Source: Candidatus Riflebacteria bacterium HGW-Riflebacteria-1 (GTDB lineage Bacteria; Muiribacteriota; Ozemobacteria; Ozemobacterales; Ozemobacteraceae). Taken from it: a stretch of 64,000 nucleotides of DNA. The DNA is taken from NCBI GenBank assembly GCA_002839445.1, contig PGYB01000015.1:25097-89096 (forward strand), given 5' to 3'. Below the pieces are notes generated by a model. It was not told the DNA's origin and searched no databases. It worked only from the letters and a program-made list of their open reading frames with translations. Below, piece after piece: positions 53,272 through 62,282 of the stretch; position 1 is the stretch's first letter; every line of letters starts with the position of its first letter. The position numbers and the translations under genes are program-made.

Positions 53272-55157
53272 ATACAACTGCATTAGACCTTAAAAAGATT
53301 GCCGCCGACTTTCGTAATCGCCTCGAAGAACGCCGGGTAATTGTCTGCGCCGGCACCGCCTGCGTAGCCAACGGAGCTCTTTCCCTCATAGACGCTCTTG
53401 TGAAAAGTATCACCAGCGCCGGCATCAATGCCAGGGTTGATGTTCACGAAGAAGACAAGAGAGATCTCCTTTTGTCGAAAAGCGGCTGTCATGGCTTTTG
53501 CCAGATGGGGCCACTGGTAACCATAATGCCGGAAAACATATTGTACACTCGTGTTAAAGCCGCTGACGCTGCCGAAATTGTCGAAAAAACTCTGGTCAAG
53601 GGCGAGATCATCGAGCGCCTGCTTTTCGTCGACCAGGTGACAGCTAAACCAGTTAAGGGCAGCGATGAGATCACCTTTTACAACCGCCAGAAACGCACGG
53701 TTTTGAAGGAGTGTGGGCACATCGACCCCGAAGATATCAACGAATACATTGCACATGACGGCTACGAAGGTGCCAGAATTGCCTGCAACGATATGAAGCC
53801 GGTCACCGTGTGCGAAGAAGTCATGGCCTCCTGGTTGCGGGGAAGAGGGGGCGGCGGCTTTCCGACCGGCCGCAAGTGGCAGCTTACTCTCGATCAGCCA
53901 GGTGCCAAAAAGTATGTCATCTGCAATGCCGACGAGGGTGACCCGGGCGCATTCATGGATAGAAGCGTCATGGAAGGTAACCCGCATGCAGTAATTGAAG
54001 GCATGATGATCGCCGCGCGCGCCATTGGCGCCGATGAAGGCGTAGTCTACTGCCGCGCTGAATACCCGATGGCCGTAAAGCGCATGCGCAAAGCCATCGC
54101 CGATGCCCGCGAACTCGGTATTCTTGGTAAAAATATTTTTGACAGCGGCTTTAACTTCGATGTCAACGTTATGGAAGGCGCCGGCGCTTTTGTCTGTGGC
54201 GAAGAAACCGCGCTGATAGCTTCTGTCGAAGGCAAGCGTGGTATGCCGACCCCCAAACCGCCATTCCCGGCAGAAAGCGGGTTGTTTGGCAAACCGACTG
54301 TCATCAACAACGTCGAAACACTCGCCACTGTGCCATTGATCATACGCAACGGTGCCCAGTGGTTCAGATCGCAGGGCACTGCCAAATCGCCAGGCACCAA
54401 GACTTTTGCACTTACCGGCCATGTTGCTAACACCGGTCTCATCGAAGTTCCCTTTGGCACAACCCTGCGCGAAATCATTTTCAATATCGGCGGTGGAATT
54501 ACCGATGACCGTGGCAAGCCTATGCCAGATGGTTTCAAGGCGGTTCAGATTGGCGGGCCATCCGGCGGCTGTCTGATACATGAGCATCTCGATCTGCCGC
54601 TCGACTTTGATTCTCTTCTTGATAAGGGTGCCATGGTTGGTTCTGGTGGTCTGGTCGTCATGAATAACAGCACCTGTATGGTGGCAATCGCGCGTTTCTT
54701 CATGCAGTTTACGCAGAATGAGTCCTGCGGCAAGTGTGTGCTCTGTCGCGAAGGCACTCGTCAGATGCTGAGCATGCTTGATGACATCATGGCTGGCAAC
54801 GCCGATGAAAAGACGCTGGAAAACCTCGAAAAGCTGGCGCGCGCCGTCGCCAAAGGTTCACTCTGTGGACTTGGCAAAACCGCACCAAGCCCGGTTATTT
54901 CGACTCTGCGCTATTTCAGAGCTGAGTATGAAGCGCATATCTTCCAGAAAAAATGCCCGGCCGGCCAGTGCAAGGCCCTCGCTAACCCTGAAATAGATCC
55001 GGCACTGTGCAAAGGTTGCACGGTGTGTGTCAAAAAGTGCCCGGTTGGAGCCATCAGCGGCGAACTGAAAAAAGCGCACAAAATCGACGTGGAAAAGTGC
55101 ATCAAGTGTGGGGCCTGTGCTGCAGCATGCAAATTTAACGCTATCGTGGGGGTGTGA
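53268..55157 (+). CDS. hydB: NuoF-like flavoprotein subunit of NAD-linked [FeFe] hydrogenase
   Basis: 629 residues from ATG 53268, which overlaps hydC (ATGA). Order: thioredoxin-like [2Fe-2S] domain (about 15-120, CAGTACVAN and CHGFC), FMN/NADH-binding NuoF core (GRGGGGFPTGRKW near 191, CNADEGDPGAFMDR), SLBB domain, [4Fe-4S] site ESCGKCVLCREGT near 485, and a C-terminal two-[4Fe-4S] ferredoxin domain (CKGCTVCVKKC, CIKCGACAAAC, about 577-625). This is the layout of HydB/HndC in bifurcating hydrogenases, where FMN splits electrons between NADH and ferredoxin. Confidence 0.95.
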   Translation: MNTTALDLKKIAADFRNRLEERRVIVCAGTACVANGALSLIDALVKSITSAGINARVDVHEEDKRDLLLSKSGCHGFCQMGPLVTIMPENILYTRVKAADAAEIVEKTLVKGEIIERLLFVDQVTAKPVKGSDEITFYNRQKRTVLKECGHIDPEDINEYIAHDGYEGARIACNDMKPVTVCEEVMASWLRGRGGGGFPTGRKWQLTLDQPGAKKYVICNADEGDPGAFMDRSVMEGNPHAVIEGMMIAARAIGADEGVVYCRAEYPMAVKRMRKAIADARELGILGKNIFDSGFNFDVNVMEGAGAFVCGEETALIASVEGKRGMPTPKPPFPAESGLFGKPTVINNVETLATVPLIIRNGAQWFRSQGTAKSPGTKTFALTGHVANTGLIEVPFGTTLREIIFNIGGGITDDRGKPMPDGFKAVQIGGPSGGCLIHEHLDLPLDFDSLLDKGAMVGSGGLVVMNNSTCMVAIARFFMQFTQNESCGKCVLCREGTRQMLSMLDDIMAGNADEKTLENLEKLARAVAKGSLCGLGKTAPSPVISTLRYFRAEYEAHIFQKKCPAGQCKALANPEIDPALCKGCTVCVKKCPVGAISGELKKAHKIDVEKCIKCGACAAACKFNAIVGV

Positions 55158-55159
55158 CT

Positions 55160-57199
55160 ATGTCTGATATCGAAAAAAACACAGTAATAATCAATGGTAT
55201 GGAAGTTGAAATCGGCGACGAGCGCAACCTGCTTGAACTCATCCGTAAGACCGGCATAGAAATTCCGACCTTCTGCTATCACTCTGAACTCAGCATTTAC
55301 GGCGCCTGCCGTCTATGCCTTGTTGAAATCGAAGGGCGCGGACTGCATGCTTCCTGCTCGATCAAGCCTAAGCCCGGCATGGTTATCAGAACCGCCACCG
55401 AAGAAATTCGCGAGATCCGTAAAATATCGGTTGAGCTGTTGCTGGCGAACCACAAGGTTGAATGCCCGACCTGCCCGAAGAGCTCGACATGCAAACTCGA
55501 AGAGCTTGGGCGACGGCTCGGTATTACCGAGGTGCGCTTTAAAAAGACCAACATTGATTATCCCAAAGATTTTTCTTCTGATTCGCTGATCCGCGACCCG
55601 AACAAATGCGTGCTTTGCGGTGACTGTGTGCGCTACTGCCGTGAAATTCAGGGAATCGGCGCTATCGACTTTGCCCACCGCGGCAAGAACACCATTGTGT
55701 CGCCGGCCTTCGGCAAAGACCTTGCCAAGGTCGAATGTGTAAACTGCGGTCAGTGCGCTGCCGTGTGCCCGGTTGGCGCGATCACCATCAAGCCGGAGAT
55801 CGACAAGGTGTTCAAGGCTCTCGACGATCGCAAAAAAATGGTGGTCGCTCAGATCGCACCAGCGGTAAGAGTGGCTCTTGGCGAACAGTTTGGCATGACT
55901 GCCGGTGATGTCGTAACCGGCAAAATCACCGCTGCGCTTAAACGCATGGGATTTGCCAAAGTTTTCGACACCTCATTCTCTGCCGATCTGACGGTTATCG
56001 AAGAAGGAACTGAATTTCTCAACCGCTTCAGCAAAGGCGAAAAACTGCCGCAGTTTACTTCCTGCTGCCCGGGCTGGGTGAAATTCGCTGAACAGTATTT
56101 TCCCGAAATCCTGCCGCGACTGTCTTCGTGCAAATCGCCACAGCAGATGTTTGGCTCGCTTGCGCGCGAAGTTCTGCCCGCCCTGTATGGCATAAAGCCC
56201 GAAGACCTTGTGATAGTCTCGATAATGCCCTGCACTGCCAAAAAGTTCGAGGCCAGAAGGCCTGAGTTCACGCATGCTGACATCAGAGATGTTGATTTTG
56301 TTCTGACCACTCAGGAACTCAGTACAATGATCGAGAGCAGTGGAGTGCGCTTCGCCGAGCTCGAACCCGAATCTCTCGATCTGCCGCTTGGTTTTAAAAC
56401 AGGGGCCGGCGTTATTTTTGGTGCCAGCGGCGGTGTTACCGAAGCGGTATTGCGCTTTGCCGCCGAAAAAGTCACCGGCCGCAAACTGGAAAACGTCGAC
56501 TTTCACGCGGTGCGTGGCGAAGCCGGTCTGCGCGAAGCAACTATCAAACTGGACGGCAAAGAGGTGCGCCTGGCTATTGTGCATGGTCTTAAAAATGCGC
56601 GCAAGGTTGCTGCGGAAGTCAAGGCCGGCACCAGCAAATATGACATCATTGAAGTTATGGCCTGCCCGGGCGGGTGTGTGGGCGGTGCCGGCCAGCCGGT
56701 CAGCTTTGCCGACGGAACCATCAAGCGCCGCGCTAAAGGCCTGTATGAAGCCGACAAGATGCTGCAGCTGCATAAATCGCAGGAAAATCCGTATATTATC
56801 GAGACCTACGAGAAAATACTCGGTGATGTTGGTGGCAAAAAGGCGCATCACCTGCTGCATACCAGTTATCAGTCGCGCCGGCGCATTACCGAAAAGGGCA
56901 TGCCATTGCTCACCGGCGAAGGAACCGACAAGCTGCAGATCAAGGTCTGCGTCGGCACCAACTGCTATCTCAAAGGTTCTCAGAGTATTCTCAAGGCTTT
57001 GACGCACGAAATCGAAAATCGAGGATTGAGCAATGAAGTCGACATTCAGGCCACTTTCTGCTTTGAAAAGTGTGGTGAAGCACCGAACGTGATGATCGGC
57101 GACCAGCTCATCAGCAGATGCACTGTCGAAAAAGCCCGCGCCATGCTTGACGCCGAACTCAAAAAGCTTTCTGCAAAAATCACCGCTGTCGTCGCCTGA
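55160..57199 (+). CDS. hydA: Catalytic subunit of [FeFe] hydrogenase with extra C-terminal [2Fe-2S] domain
   Basis: 679 residues from ATG 55160 (a G-rich ribosome site precedes it). Domains: plant-type [2Fe-2S] (about 35-65), NuoG-type His/Cys cluster (HKVECPTCPKSSTC, near 100), two [4Fe-4S] (CVLCGDCVRYC near 150; CVNCGQCAAVC near 195), H-cluster motifs TSCCPGW (near 300), MPCTAKKFE (near 356) and EVMACPGGCVGGAGQP (near 500), the small-subunit tail, and a final thioredoxin-like domain with CVGTNC and CFEKC (595-640). All H-cluster cysteines are present, so it should be active in H2 production or uptake. The assembly genes hydE, hydF and hydG are not in the window. Confidence 0.96.
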   Translation: MSDIEKNTVIINGMEVEIGDERNLLELIRKTGIEIPTFCYHSELSIYGACRLCLVEIEGRGLHASCSIKPKPGMVIRTATEEIREIRKISVELLLANHKVECPTCPKSSTCKLEELGRRLGITEVRFKKTNIDYPKDFSSDSLIRDPNKCVLCGDCVRYCREIQGIGAIDFAHRGKNTIVSPAFGKDLAKVECVNCGQCAAVCPVGAITIKPEIDKVFKALDDRKKMVVAQIAPAVRVALGEQFGMTAGDVVTGKITAALKRMGFAKVFDTSFSADLTVIEEGTEFLNRFSKGEKLPQFTSCCPGWVKFAEQYFPEILPRLSSCKSPQQMFGSLAREVLPALYGIKPEDLVIVSIMPCTAKKFEARRPEFTHADIRDVDFVLTTQELSTMIESSGVRFAELEPESLDLPLGFKTGAGVIFGASGGVTEAVLRFAAEKVTGRKLENVDFHAVRGEAGLREATIKLDGKEVRLAIVHGLKNARKVAAEVKAGTSKYDIIEVMACPGGCVGGAGQPVSFADGTIKRRAKGLYEADKMLQLHKSQENPYIIETYEKILGDVGGKKAHHLLHTSYQSRRRITEKGMPLLTGEGTDKLQIKVCVGTNCYLKGSQSILKALTHEIENRGLSNEVDIQATFCFEKCGEAPNVMIGDQLISRCTVEKARAMLDAELKKLSAKITAVVA

Positions 57200-57253
57200 T
57201 GACTACAGCGCTTTGATAACTAAGTTGATCGTCTACTACCACTCTCTCATTTT

Positions 57254-57343
57254 GTCGCACGCCAGCTGCCGGAGCAGAAAACACCTCTCTCCTGCACAAC
57301 CCCTCCTTCACATGCTTCCGGCAGCGCGTGCCGACTCTTTTTT
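57254..57343 (+). terminator. Long terminator of the rex-hyd operon
   Basis: Arms at 57254-57275 and 57313-57335 pair over about 21 bp with two bulges (core GCTGCCGG/CCGGCAGC and CACGC/GCGTG) and are followed by TCTTTTTT. The loop is unusually long, about 37 bases. Confidence 0.8.
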
Positions 57344-57370
57344 ACAGCAGTATGCTGATTGAACAAAATT

Positions 57371-57400
57371 TTGCCGGCAGTTGTCACATGGCGATATAAT
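57371..57400 (+). promoter_or_regulatory. Promoter of the sensory hydrogenase operon
   Basis: TTGCCG (57371-57376), 18-base spacer, TATAAT (57395-57400), 70 bases before the small [2Fe-2S] gene. It indicates transcription separate from rex-hyd. Confidence 0.55.
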
Positions 57401-57469
57401 GTTGAGAAATCCCGAAATATGGCATCGGGCAGAACCTGTTTCTGACAAATCAACTGCGGAGCCGTAATC

Positions 57470-57715
57470 ATGACGAAAAAATTTAGAATTACCATCTGCT
57501 CGGGCACAACCTGCTATGTTCTAGGCGGCGCGCACCTGCTGATGCTCGCCGAAGCTATCCCGGCCGATCTCAAAGATCATGTAGAAATCATCGACTCCAA
57601 CTGCATCAAAGCCTGCCTTTACGAAAATGCGCAGCCGCCTTTTGTGCAGATCAACGATTACCTGATGTCGCAGGCTTCTGTTGCCAAAGTCGTTGAGTAT
57701 CTTCGCAGTCACTGA
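57470..57715 (+). CDS. Small thioredoxin-like [2Fe-2S] protein
   Basis: 81 residues. Ligand pattern CSGTTC (Cys-x4-Cys) and CIKAC (Cys-x3-Cys) with the family's typical end VEYLRSH. It is a stand-alone version of the domain found in HydC, HydB and at the end of HydA. It starts the second hydrogenase operon and lies 19 bases before the group B-like hydrogenase, so it is probably that enzyme's electron partner in the cytoplasm. Confidence 0.88.
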   Translation: MTKKFRITICSGTTCYVLGGAHLLMLAEAIPADLKDHVEIIDSNCIKACLYENAQPPFVQINDYLMSQASVAKVVEYLRSH

Positions 57716-57734
57716 GCAAAGCAGGAGCATAACC

Positions 57735-59186
57735 ATGAACTATATCAACAATGCCTCATTGCTCAAGCGTCAGCTGACTGTGCGCTTCGCCCGTCTCATG
57801 TTTGCAGGCAATCTTAAGGAACGCATAGATTATTTGCCGATGCAGCAGGCTCCCAGAGATGTTGCGGCTGTCAGGTGTTGCGTCCATCATGACCGCGCTG
57901 TAATCAGATATCGCCTTATTGCACTGCTAGGCTTTGCCATCGAGAATGAAAAACCTGAAGACGAAGCGAGAAGTCTTTCCAGCTTTGTCGAAGAGGCTGA
58001 AACATCTGGCGAAAGCCGTCTGGCCGGCAGCGTTCTTACCGTAATCGACGAAGCCTGCACCGCCTGTATTCGCGCGAATTACCGGGTAACCAACGTCTGC
58101 CGCGGCTGCGTCGCGCGACCCTGCATGATGAACTGCCCGAAAAACTGCATCTCTTTCGCAAACGGGCAGGCGCACATAGACGAAAAAACCTGCATCAGCT
58201 GCGGCATCTGCGCGAAGGTCTGCCCTTATCACTCTATCGTTTACCAGCCGATTCCATGTGAAGAGGCCTGCCCGGTCGATGCTGTTACTCAAGATGCGCG
58301 CGGCAAGCAGGATATCGATGCCCAAAAGTGCATCAACTGCGGCAAATGTCTGCAGGCCTGCCCGTTTGGTGCGATTATGGAGCGTTCAGAAATTTTCGAA
58401 ATTCTGCGCGCCATAACCAATCCGGCGGAACCAACAGTGGCATTGATCGCACCTTCGATCATCGGTCAGTTCAACACCAGTCTCGGAAAACTGGTCACCG
58501 CGCTACGCCGCCTCGGTTTCGACCATGTAGCTGAAGTCGCCTGGGGCGCCGATCTTGCTGCCGAAAAGGAAACTGCTGAGCTTATCGAACGACTCGAACA
58601 TGGTCAGACCTGTATGACATCATCATGCTGTCCGGCTTATGTCGAAGCTGTCGACAAACATATTCAGCAGCTCAAACCATTAGTTTCAGATACCTTGAGC
58701 CCAATGCAGTACACGGGCGAATGGGCCGGGCGACAGTGGCCTGGTGCCCGTCGCATTTTTATCGGACCCTGTATTGCGAAGCGTGCCGAAGCGCGCCTGT
58801 CGCCGCATATCGAAAATACGCTTACCTACGAAGAACTCGGCTCGTTTTTTATTGCCGCCGGTGTTGATGTTACTGAATGTGAAGAGAGCGTCGCCGATCT
58901 CGAAGCCAGCAGTGTCGGCCGAAAATTCGCCGTGTCAGGCGGAGTCAGCGCCGCTATAGTTGGCGCCGCCGACGCCAGTGGTCATACTGTTAATGAAAAA
59001 GTCATTAATGGTCTTGATACCAGGTCGCTTGCCACTCTCAAGGCTCTCGAAAAGATTGTTAAGCCAGGAACTTTCGTCGAAGTGATGTCGTGTGAAGGCG
59101 GTTGTATCAACGGCCCAGGCGTCATCAGCAACCCGGTGGTTGCCCGGCGCTTTTTAGAAAAAATGCTTGAGGAAAAAAAGCCATGA
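57735..59186 (+). CDS. Group B-like [FeFe] hydrogenase
   Basis: 483 residues from ATG 57735 (GGAG 7 bases upstream). A Cys-rich N-terminal region (CTACIRANYRVTNVCRGC, CMMNCPKNC) and [4Fe-4S] motifs CISCGICAKVC and CINCGKCLQAC precede an H-cluster domain with TSSCCPAY (near 295), FIGPCIAKRAEA (near 344) and EVMSCEGGCINGPG (near 450). Both cysteines of the first motif are kept, so catalysis is possible. The sequence differs from HydA and fits the ferredoxin-linked group B enzymes of fermenters. It overlaps the next gene (ATGA). Confidence 0.88.
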   Translation: MNYINNASLLKRQLTVRFARLMFAGNLKERIDYLPMQQAPRDVAAVRCCVHHDRAVIRYRLIALLGFAIENEKPEDEARSLSSFVEEAETSGESRLAGSVLTVIDEACTACIRANYRVTNVCRGCVARPCMMNCPKNCISFANGQAHIDEKTCISCGICAKVCPYHSIVYQPIPCEEACPVDAVTQDARGKQDIDAQKCINCGKCLQACPFGAIMERSEIFEILRAITNPAEPTVALIAPSIIGQFNTSLGKLVTALRRLGFDHVAEVAWGADLAAEKETAELIERLEHGQTCMTSSCCPAYVEAVDKHIQQLKPLVSDTLSPMQYTGEWAGRQWPGARRIFIGPCIAKRAEARLSPHIENTLTYEELGSFFIAAGVDVTECEESVADLEASSVGRKFAVSGGVSAAIVGAADASGHTVNEKVINGLDTRSLATLKALEKIVKPGTFVEVMSCEGGCINGPGVISNPVVARRFLEKMLEEKKP

Positions 59187-60955
59187 CCCCAGCTAAAGCC
59201 ACACGCAGTCCGGTTGTATTCACCAACAAGGCAGAATGCCGCGATTGCTATCGTTGTCTGCGCCATTGTCCGGTTAAGGCGATTCGCATGGATAACGGCC
59301 AGGCCAGCGTCGATCCCGAGCGCTGTATTGCCTGTGGCACCTGCATCAGAGAATGTCCTCAGGGTGCCAAGCAGTTTCGCAACGATACCGAACAGGCGAT
59401 CAGTCTTTTGAGCGGCAGCAATCGTGTTGCTGTCAGCATTGCCCCGTCATTCGCTTCATTTTACAGCGGCTGGGAACAACGCCGCCTGCCTTCAGCCCTG
59501 CGCCGCCTCGGCTTTGCTCATGTCGCTGAAACTGCAATCGGCGCCTATCACGTTGCCGAAGAGAGTCTGCGCCGTCGCTACCCGAAATTAGATTCTATCT
59601 GCACTGCCTGCCCGGCTGTAGTCGACTATATTGAAAAATATGTGCCGGAAATGGTGCCCAACCTGTTGCCGGTAGCCTCGCCAATGCTTGCCCACGCGGC
59701 AATTATTCGCGAAAAGCTTGGCCCGGAAACCCGGGTCGTATTTATTGGCCCATGTATCGCTAAAAAAAACGAGGCCGACAATAGCGAAGGGATGCAAAAG
59801 GTTGATTGCGCTCTTACTTTCAGTGAGCTCGAAGAATGGCTGATGCGTGAAGGTATTCAGCTCGACCGCCTTGAAGACAGCTCTTTTGATGATGAGCCCG
59901 GCGGTGAAGCTCGACTATTTCCATTGCCCGGCGGGCTTACCCGCACGGCAAAAATGGGCTCAGACAGCCTGGCTGCCGACATAATAGCGGTAAGCGGCAT
60001 TGCCGAGATTCGCAAGCTGCTTGAAGGTCTTGGCAGATCAACAAACCATCTTTTTATTGAACCGCTGTTCTGCGCGCAGGGCTGTGTTAACGGCCCGGGT
60101 GCTCCAAAAGACCGCAATCTGTTCGACAGCCGTCATCAGCTTCTCAGTTATGCGGGCGCTTTTCCAGGTAAACCAGTTACCGCGCCAGCATCGCCTGTGC
60201 TGATAGCTTCGCGCTACAGGAGCGTGCCTTTAGAGGCACTGCAGCAGGAGTTCAGCGAAGAAGAAATTCAAAAAGTGCTCGGCGCGACCGGCAAGAATGC
60301 GAAGGCCGACGAACTCAACTGCGGCGCCTGTGGTTACGACTCTTGTCGCGAAAAGGCCATCGCCGTGCTGCGCGGTCTGGCCGAGACAGAAATGTGTATT
60401 CCTTACATGCGCCGGCTCGCTGAGCAGCGCACTGACCGTATTATCGAAACCAGCCCGAACGGCATCGTGATGCTCGATAATCGGCTCAACGTCATCAATA
60501 TGAATCCCGCGTTCAAAAAGATGTTTCTCTGTTCTGAGGCGGTTCTTGGCCGACATATTTCATATCTGGTCGACCCTGAGCCTTTTGAAAAGGTTGTTAC
60601 CGGCCGTCAGAGCCTTGTCGAAGAAACGGTTAAACACCAGCGCTACAACCTGGTTGCGCACCAGATAATCTATCAGCTCGAAAGCGAGAAGCAGCTGGTT
60701 GGAATATTTGTCAACATCACCAGCAGTCGCCAAAGCATGGAAGAGCTGGCAAAGTTGCGGCACAGCACGATTCAGCAGGCGCGTGAAATGCTTGAGCACC
60801 AGGTAAAAATGGCGCAGGAGCTGGCCAGATACCTTGGCGAAAGCACTGCCCGCGGCGAAACCATCATCGAGAACCTGGTCAAGCTTACCGAAAGCGATGA
60901 CAGTTCAGAAAGCACCGGAAGGATAACGGAATGGGATATCTTCACGTCGAAGTAG
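59183..60955 (+). CDS. hydS: Sensory [FeFe] hydrogenase with PAS domain (HydS type)
   Basis: 590 residues, start overlapping the previous stop (ATGA). Two [4Fe-4S] motifs (CRDCYRCLRHC, CIACGTCIREC), then an H-cluster domain with CTACPAVV, FIGPCIAKKNEAD and FCAQGCVNGPG. The first-motif cysteine used for proton transfer in active enzymes is Ala here, as in group C sensory hydrogenases. A further Fe-S motif (CGACGYDSC...C, near 373-400) leads into a PAS domain (about 415-515) and a helical tail. It probably senses H2 and passes the signal to the phosphatase encoded next. Confidence 0.92.
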   Translation: MTPAKATRSPVVFTNKAECRDCYRCLRHCPVKAIRMDNGQASVDPERCIACGTCIRECPQGAKQFRNDTEQAISLLSGSNRVAVSIAPSFASFYSGWEQRRLPSALRRLGFAHVAETAIGAYHVAEESLRRRYPKLDSICTACPAVVDYIEKYVPEMVPNLLPVASPMLAHAAIIREKLGPETRVVFIGPCIAKKNEADNSEGMQKVDCALTFSELEEWLMREGIQLDRLEDSSFDDEPGGEARLFPLPGGLTRTAKMGSDSLAADIIAVSGIAEIRKLLEGLGRSTNHLFIEPLFCAQGCVNGPGAPKDRNLFDSRHQLLSYAGAFPGKPVTAPASPVLIASRYRSVPLEALQQEFSEEEIQKVLGATGKNAKADELNCGACGYDSCREKAIAVLRGLAETEMCIPYMRRLAEQRTDRIIETSPNGIVMLDNRLNVINMNPAFKKMFLCSEAVLGRHISYLVDPEPFEKVVTGRQSLVEETVKHQRYNLVAHQIIYQLESEKQLVGIFVNITSSRQSMEELAKLRHSTIQQAREMLEHQVKMAQELARYLGESTARGETIIENLVKLTESDDSSESTGRITEWDIFTSK

Positions 60956-62079
60956 CCAGCGCCAGTAATCCTAAAAAGCCCGACAACGTATGCGGCGATG
61001 CTTTTCTTTCGTTTAGAACGCCCGACGCAACTGTGATTATTCTCGCAGACGGCATCGGCTCTGGCATCAAGGCAAACATCTACGCCAACATGACTATTTC
61101 CCGTCTCGAAAAGCTTCTCAATGACGGCTTTTCATTGCGTCGCGCCTTTACCTCTCTGGTTAATACCATGCACGAAGCACGCGGCACCGACCTGCCTTAT
61201 GCCGTGTTTACTGTGGTCAGAGTGCTGAATAACGGCGAAACTACAGTTCTTGCCTATGAAATGCCGGAAGCGATATTTGTTGGCCGCCATTCAGCCAGCG
61301 TGCTGAAGCGCCGCAATTTCACTCTCGGCAATGATGTGATCAGCGAATCGAATCTTTTTCTTGAGCCCGGCGAAGCTCTGCTGCTGTATTCAGATGGCAT
61401 CACTCTGGCCGGTATCGGTGGTAAAACCAGACTTGGCTGGAGCAGTGAAGAAGTGTGCCGTTTTGTTAACAGTCAGCTGGTTTCAGGAACCAGCAAGAAA
61501 ATGCTGGCAAAGCATATTCACGAACAGGCACTCAACCTATGGGGAAAGCACTGCGGCGACGACTGCACGGTAATCGGCGCCTTGTGCCGCCCCGGCAAGG
61601 TTGTCAGCGTTTTCAGCGGCCCGCCGGCAGACAGGGCGCATGACGCCCGGGTTGTTGAAGAGTTTCTTGCGCTGCCCGGCCAGAAAATTGTTTGCGGGGC
61701 AACTACTGCTCAGCTTGTCGCGCGCCACCTCAGCCGCAAGCTGCAGATCAATACTGCAGATGCCAGCCTGATCGCGCCGCCCGGCTACAGTCTCGAAGGC
61801 ATCGATCTGGTAACCGAGGGAGCTGTTACTCTTAATCAGCTGTTTAACATTATTGATGCCGATCCGCTCAGCTTTGAGGTTGAGTCGTCGGTGACCCGCC
61901 TGTATGAAGCGCTTGCCGATGCTGACCGCATAAATTTTGTGGTCGGAAACAGCAGTAACGTCGGGCATGCCGATATCGCTTTCAAGCAGCAGGGCATTAT
62001 GCCGCGCCACAAAGTGATTGACCTGCTCGCGCAAAAGCTCCGCACCGAAGGCCGCCTCATCGACATCAAACAGGTTTAG
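60931..62079 (+). CDS. SpoIIE-type (PP2C) phosphatase, partner of HydS
   Basis: 382 residues; start lies 25 bases inside hydS with AAGGA upstream. The PP2C/SpoIIE domain (about 1-215) shows CGDAFLSF, ILADGIGSG, LLYSDGIT and GDDCTV, with the metal-binding aspartates. The C-terminal ~165 residues are a separate domain (SVFSGPPADRAHD, IVCGATTAQLVARHL, GIDLVTEGAVTL) that I cannot name. The same neighbours occur in hfs-type hydrogenase clusters of Thermoanaerobacterium, from memory. It probably converts the HydS signal into dephosphorylation of an unknown target. Confidence 0.88.
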   Translation: MGYLHVEVASASNPKKPDNVCGDAFLSFRTPDATVIILADGIGSGIKANIYANMTISRLEKLLNDGFSLRRAFTSLVNTMHEARGTDLPYAVFTVVRVLNNGETTVLAYEMPEAIFVGRHSASVLKRRNFTLGNDVISESNLFLEPGEALLLYSDGITLAGIGGKTRLGWSSEEVCRFVNSQLVSGTSKKMLAKHIHEQALNLWGKHCGDDCTVIGALCRPGKVVSVFSGPPADRAHDARVVEEFLALPGQKIVCGATTAQLVARHLSRKLQINTADASLIAPPGYSLEGIDLVTEGAVTLNQLFNIIDADPLSFEVESSVTRLYEALADADRINFVVGNSSNVGHADIAFKQQGIMPRHKVIDLLAQKLRTEGRLIDIKQV

Positions 62080-62183
62080 CCATAAGCCATCGCATGGCAA
62101 ATATGAGCCGTGGACATTGAACGCTGGCTTTAACTCTCCCTCGATCCAGGCAACCGGTAACTCCCCGGCGCTTCCTGCCCGCC

Positions 62184-62199
62184 GCCCCCTTAAGGGGGC
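62184..62199. promoter_or_regulatory. Perfect 16-bp palindrome
   Basis: GCCCCCTTAAGGGGGC lies 105 bases after the phosphatase stop. It may be part of the operon's 3' end or a protein site; it lacks a loop. Confidence 0.35.
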
Positions 62200-62220
62200 T
62201 CCCAAGTTAACTTATTTACG

Positions 62221-62261
62221 AAAAAAGTTGCCAGAGACAAAAGTCCCCAGCAACTTTTCTT
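62221..62261. terminator. Bidirectional terminator between hydrogenase operon and toxin-antitoxin pair
   Basis: AAAAGTTGC (62223-62231) pairs with GCAACTTTT (62250-62258), followed by TCTT; on the other strand A-rich flanks become U-rich. It lies between convergent operons. Confidence 0.65.
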
Positions 62262-62282
62262 AAATCCGATTAACTCGTTATT

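Noticed and set aside
53283..54587. 434-aa open frame antisense to hydB
   Set aside because: It mirrors the codon pattern of hydB, has no ribosome site and no protein-like motifs; hydB is certain on the other strand.
55973..57007. 344-aa open frame antisense to hydA
   Set aside because: Shadow of the hydrogenase gene; composition and lack of start signals argue against it.
57364..57373. CAAAATTTTG as a Rex site before the sensory hydrogenase operon
   Set aside because: It does not fit TTGTGAA-N4-TTCACAA.
57382..57388. TGTCACA as another ECF promoter before the second hydrogenase operon
   Set aside because: No CGTA at 15-17 bases; a sigma-70-type promoter fits better.
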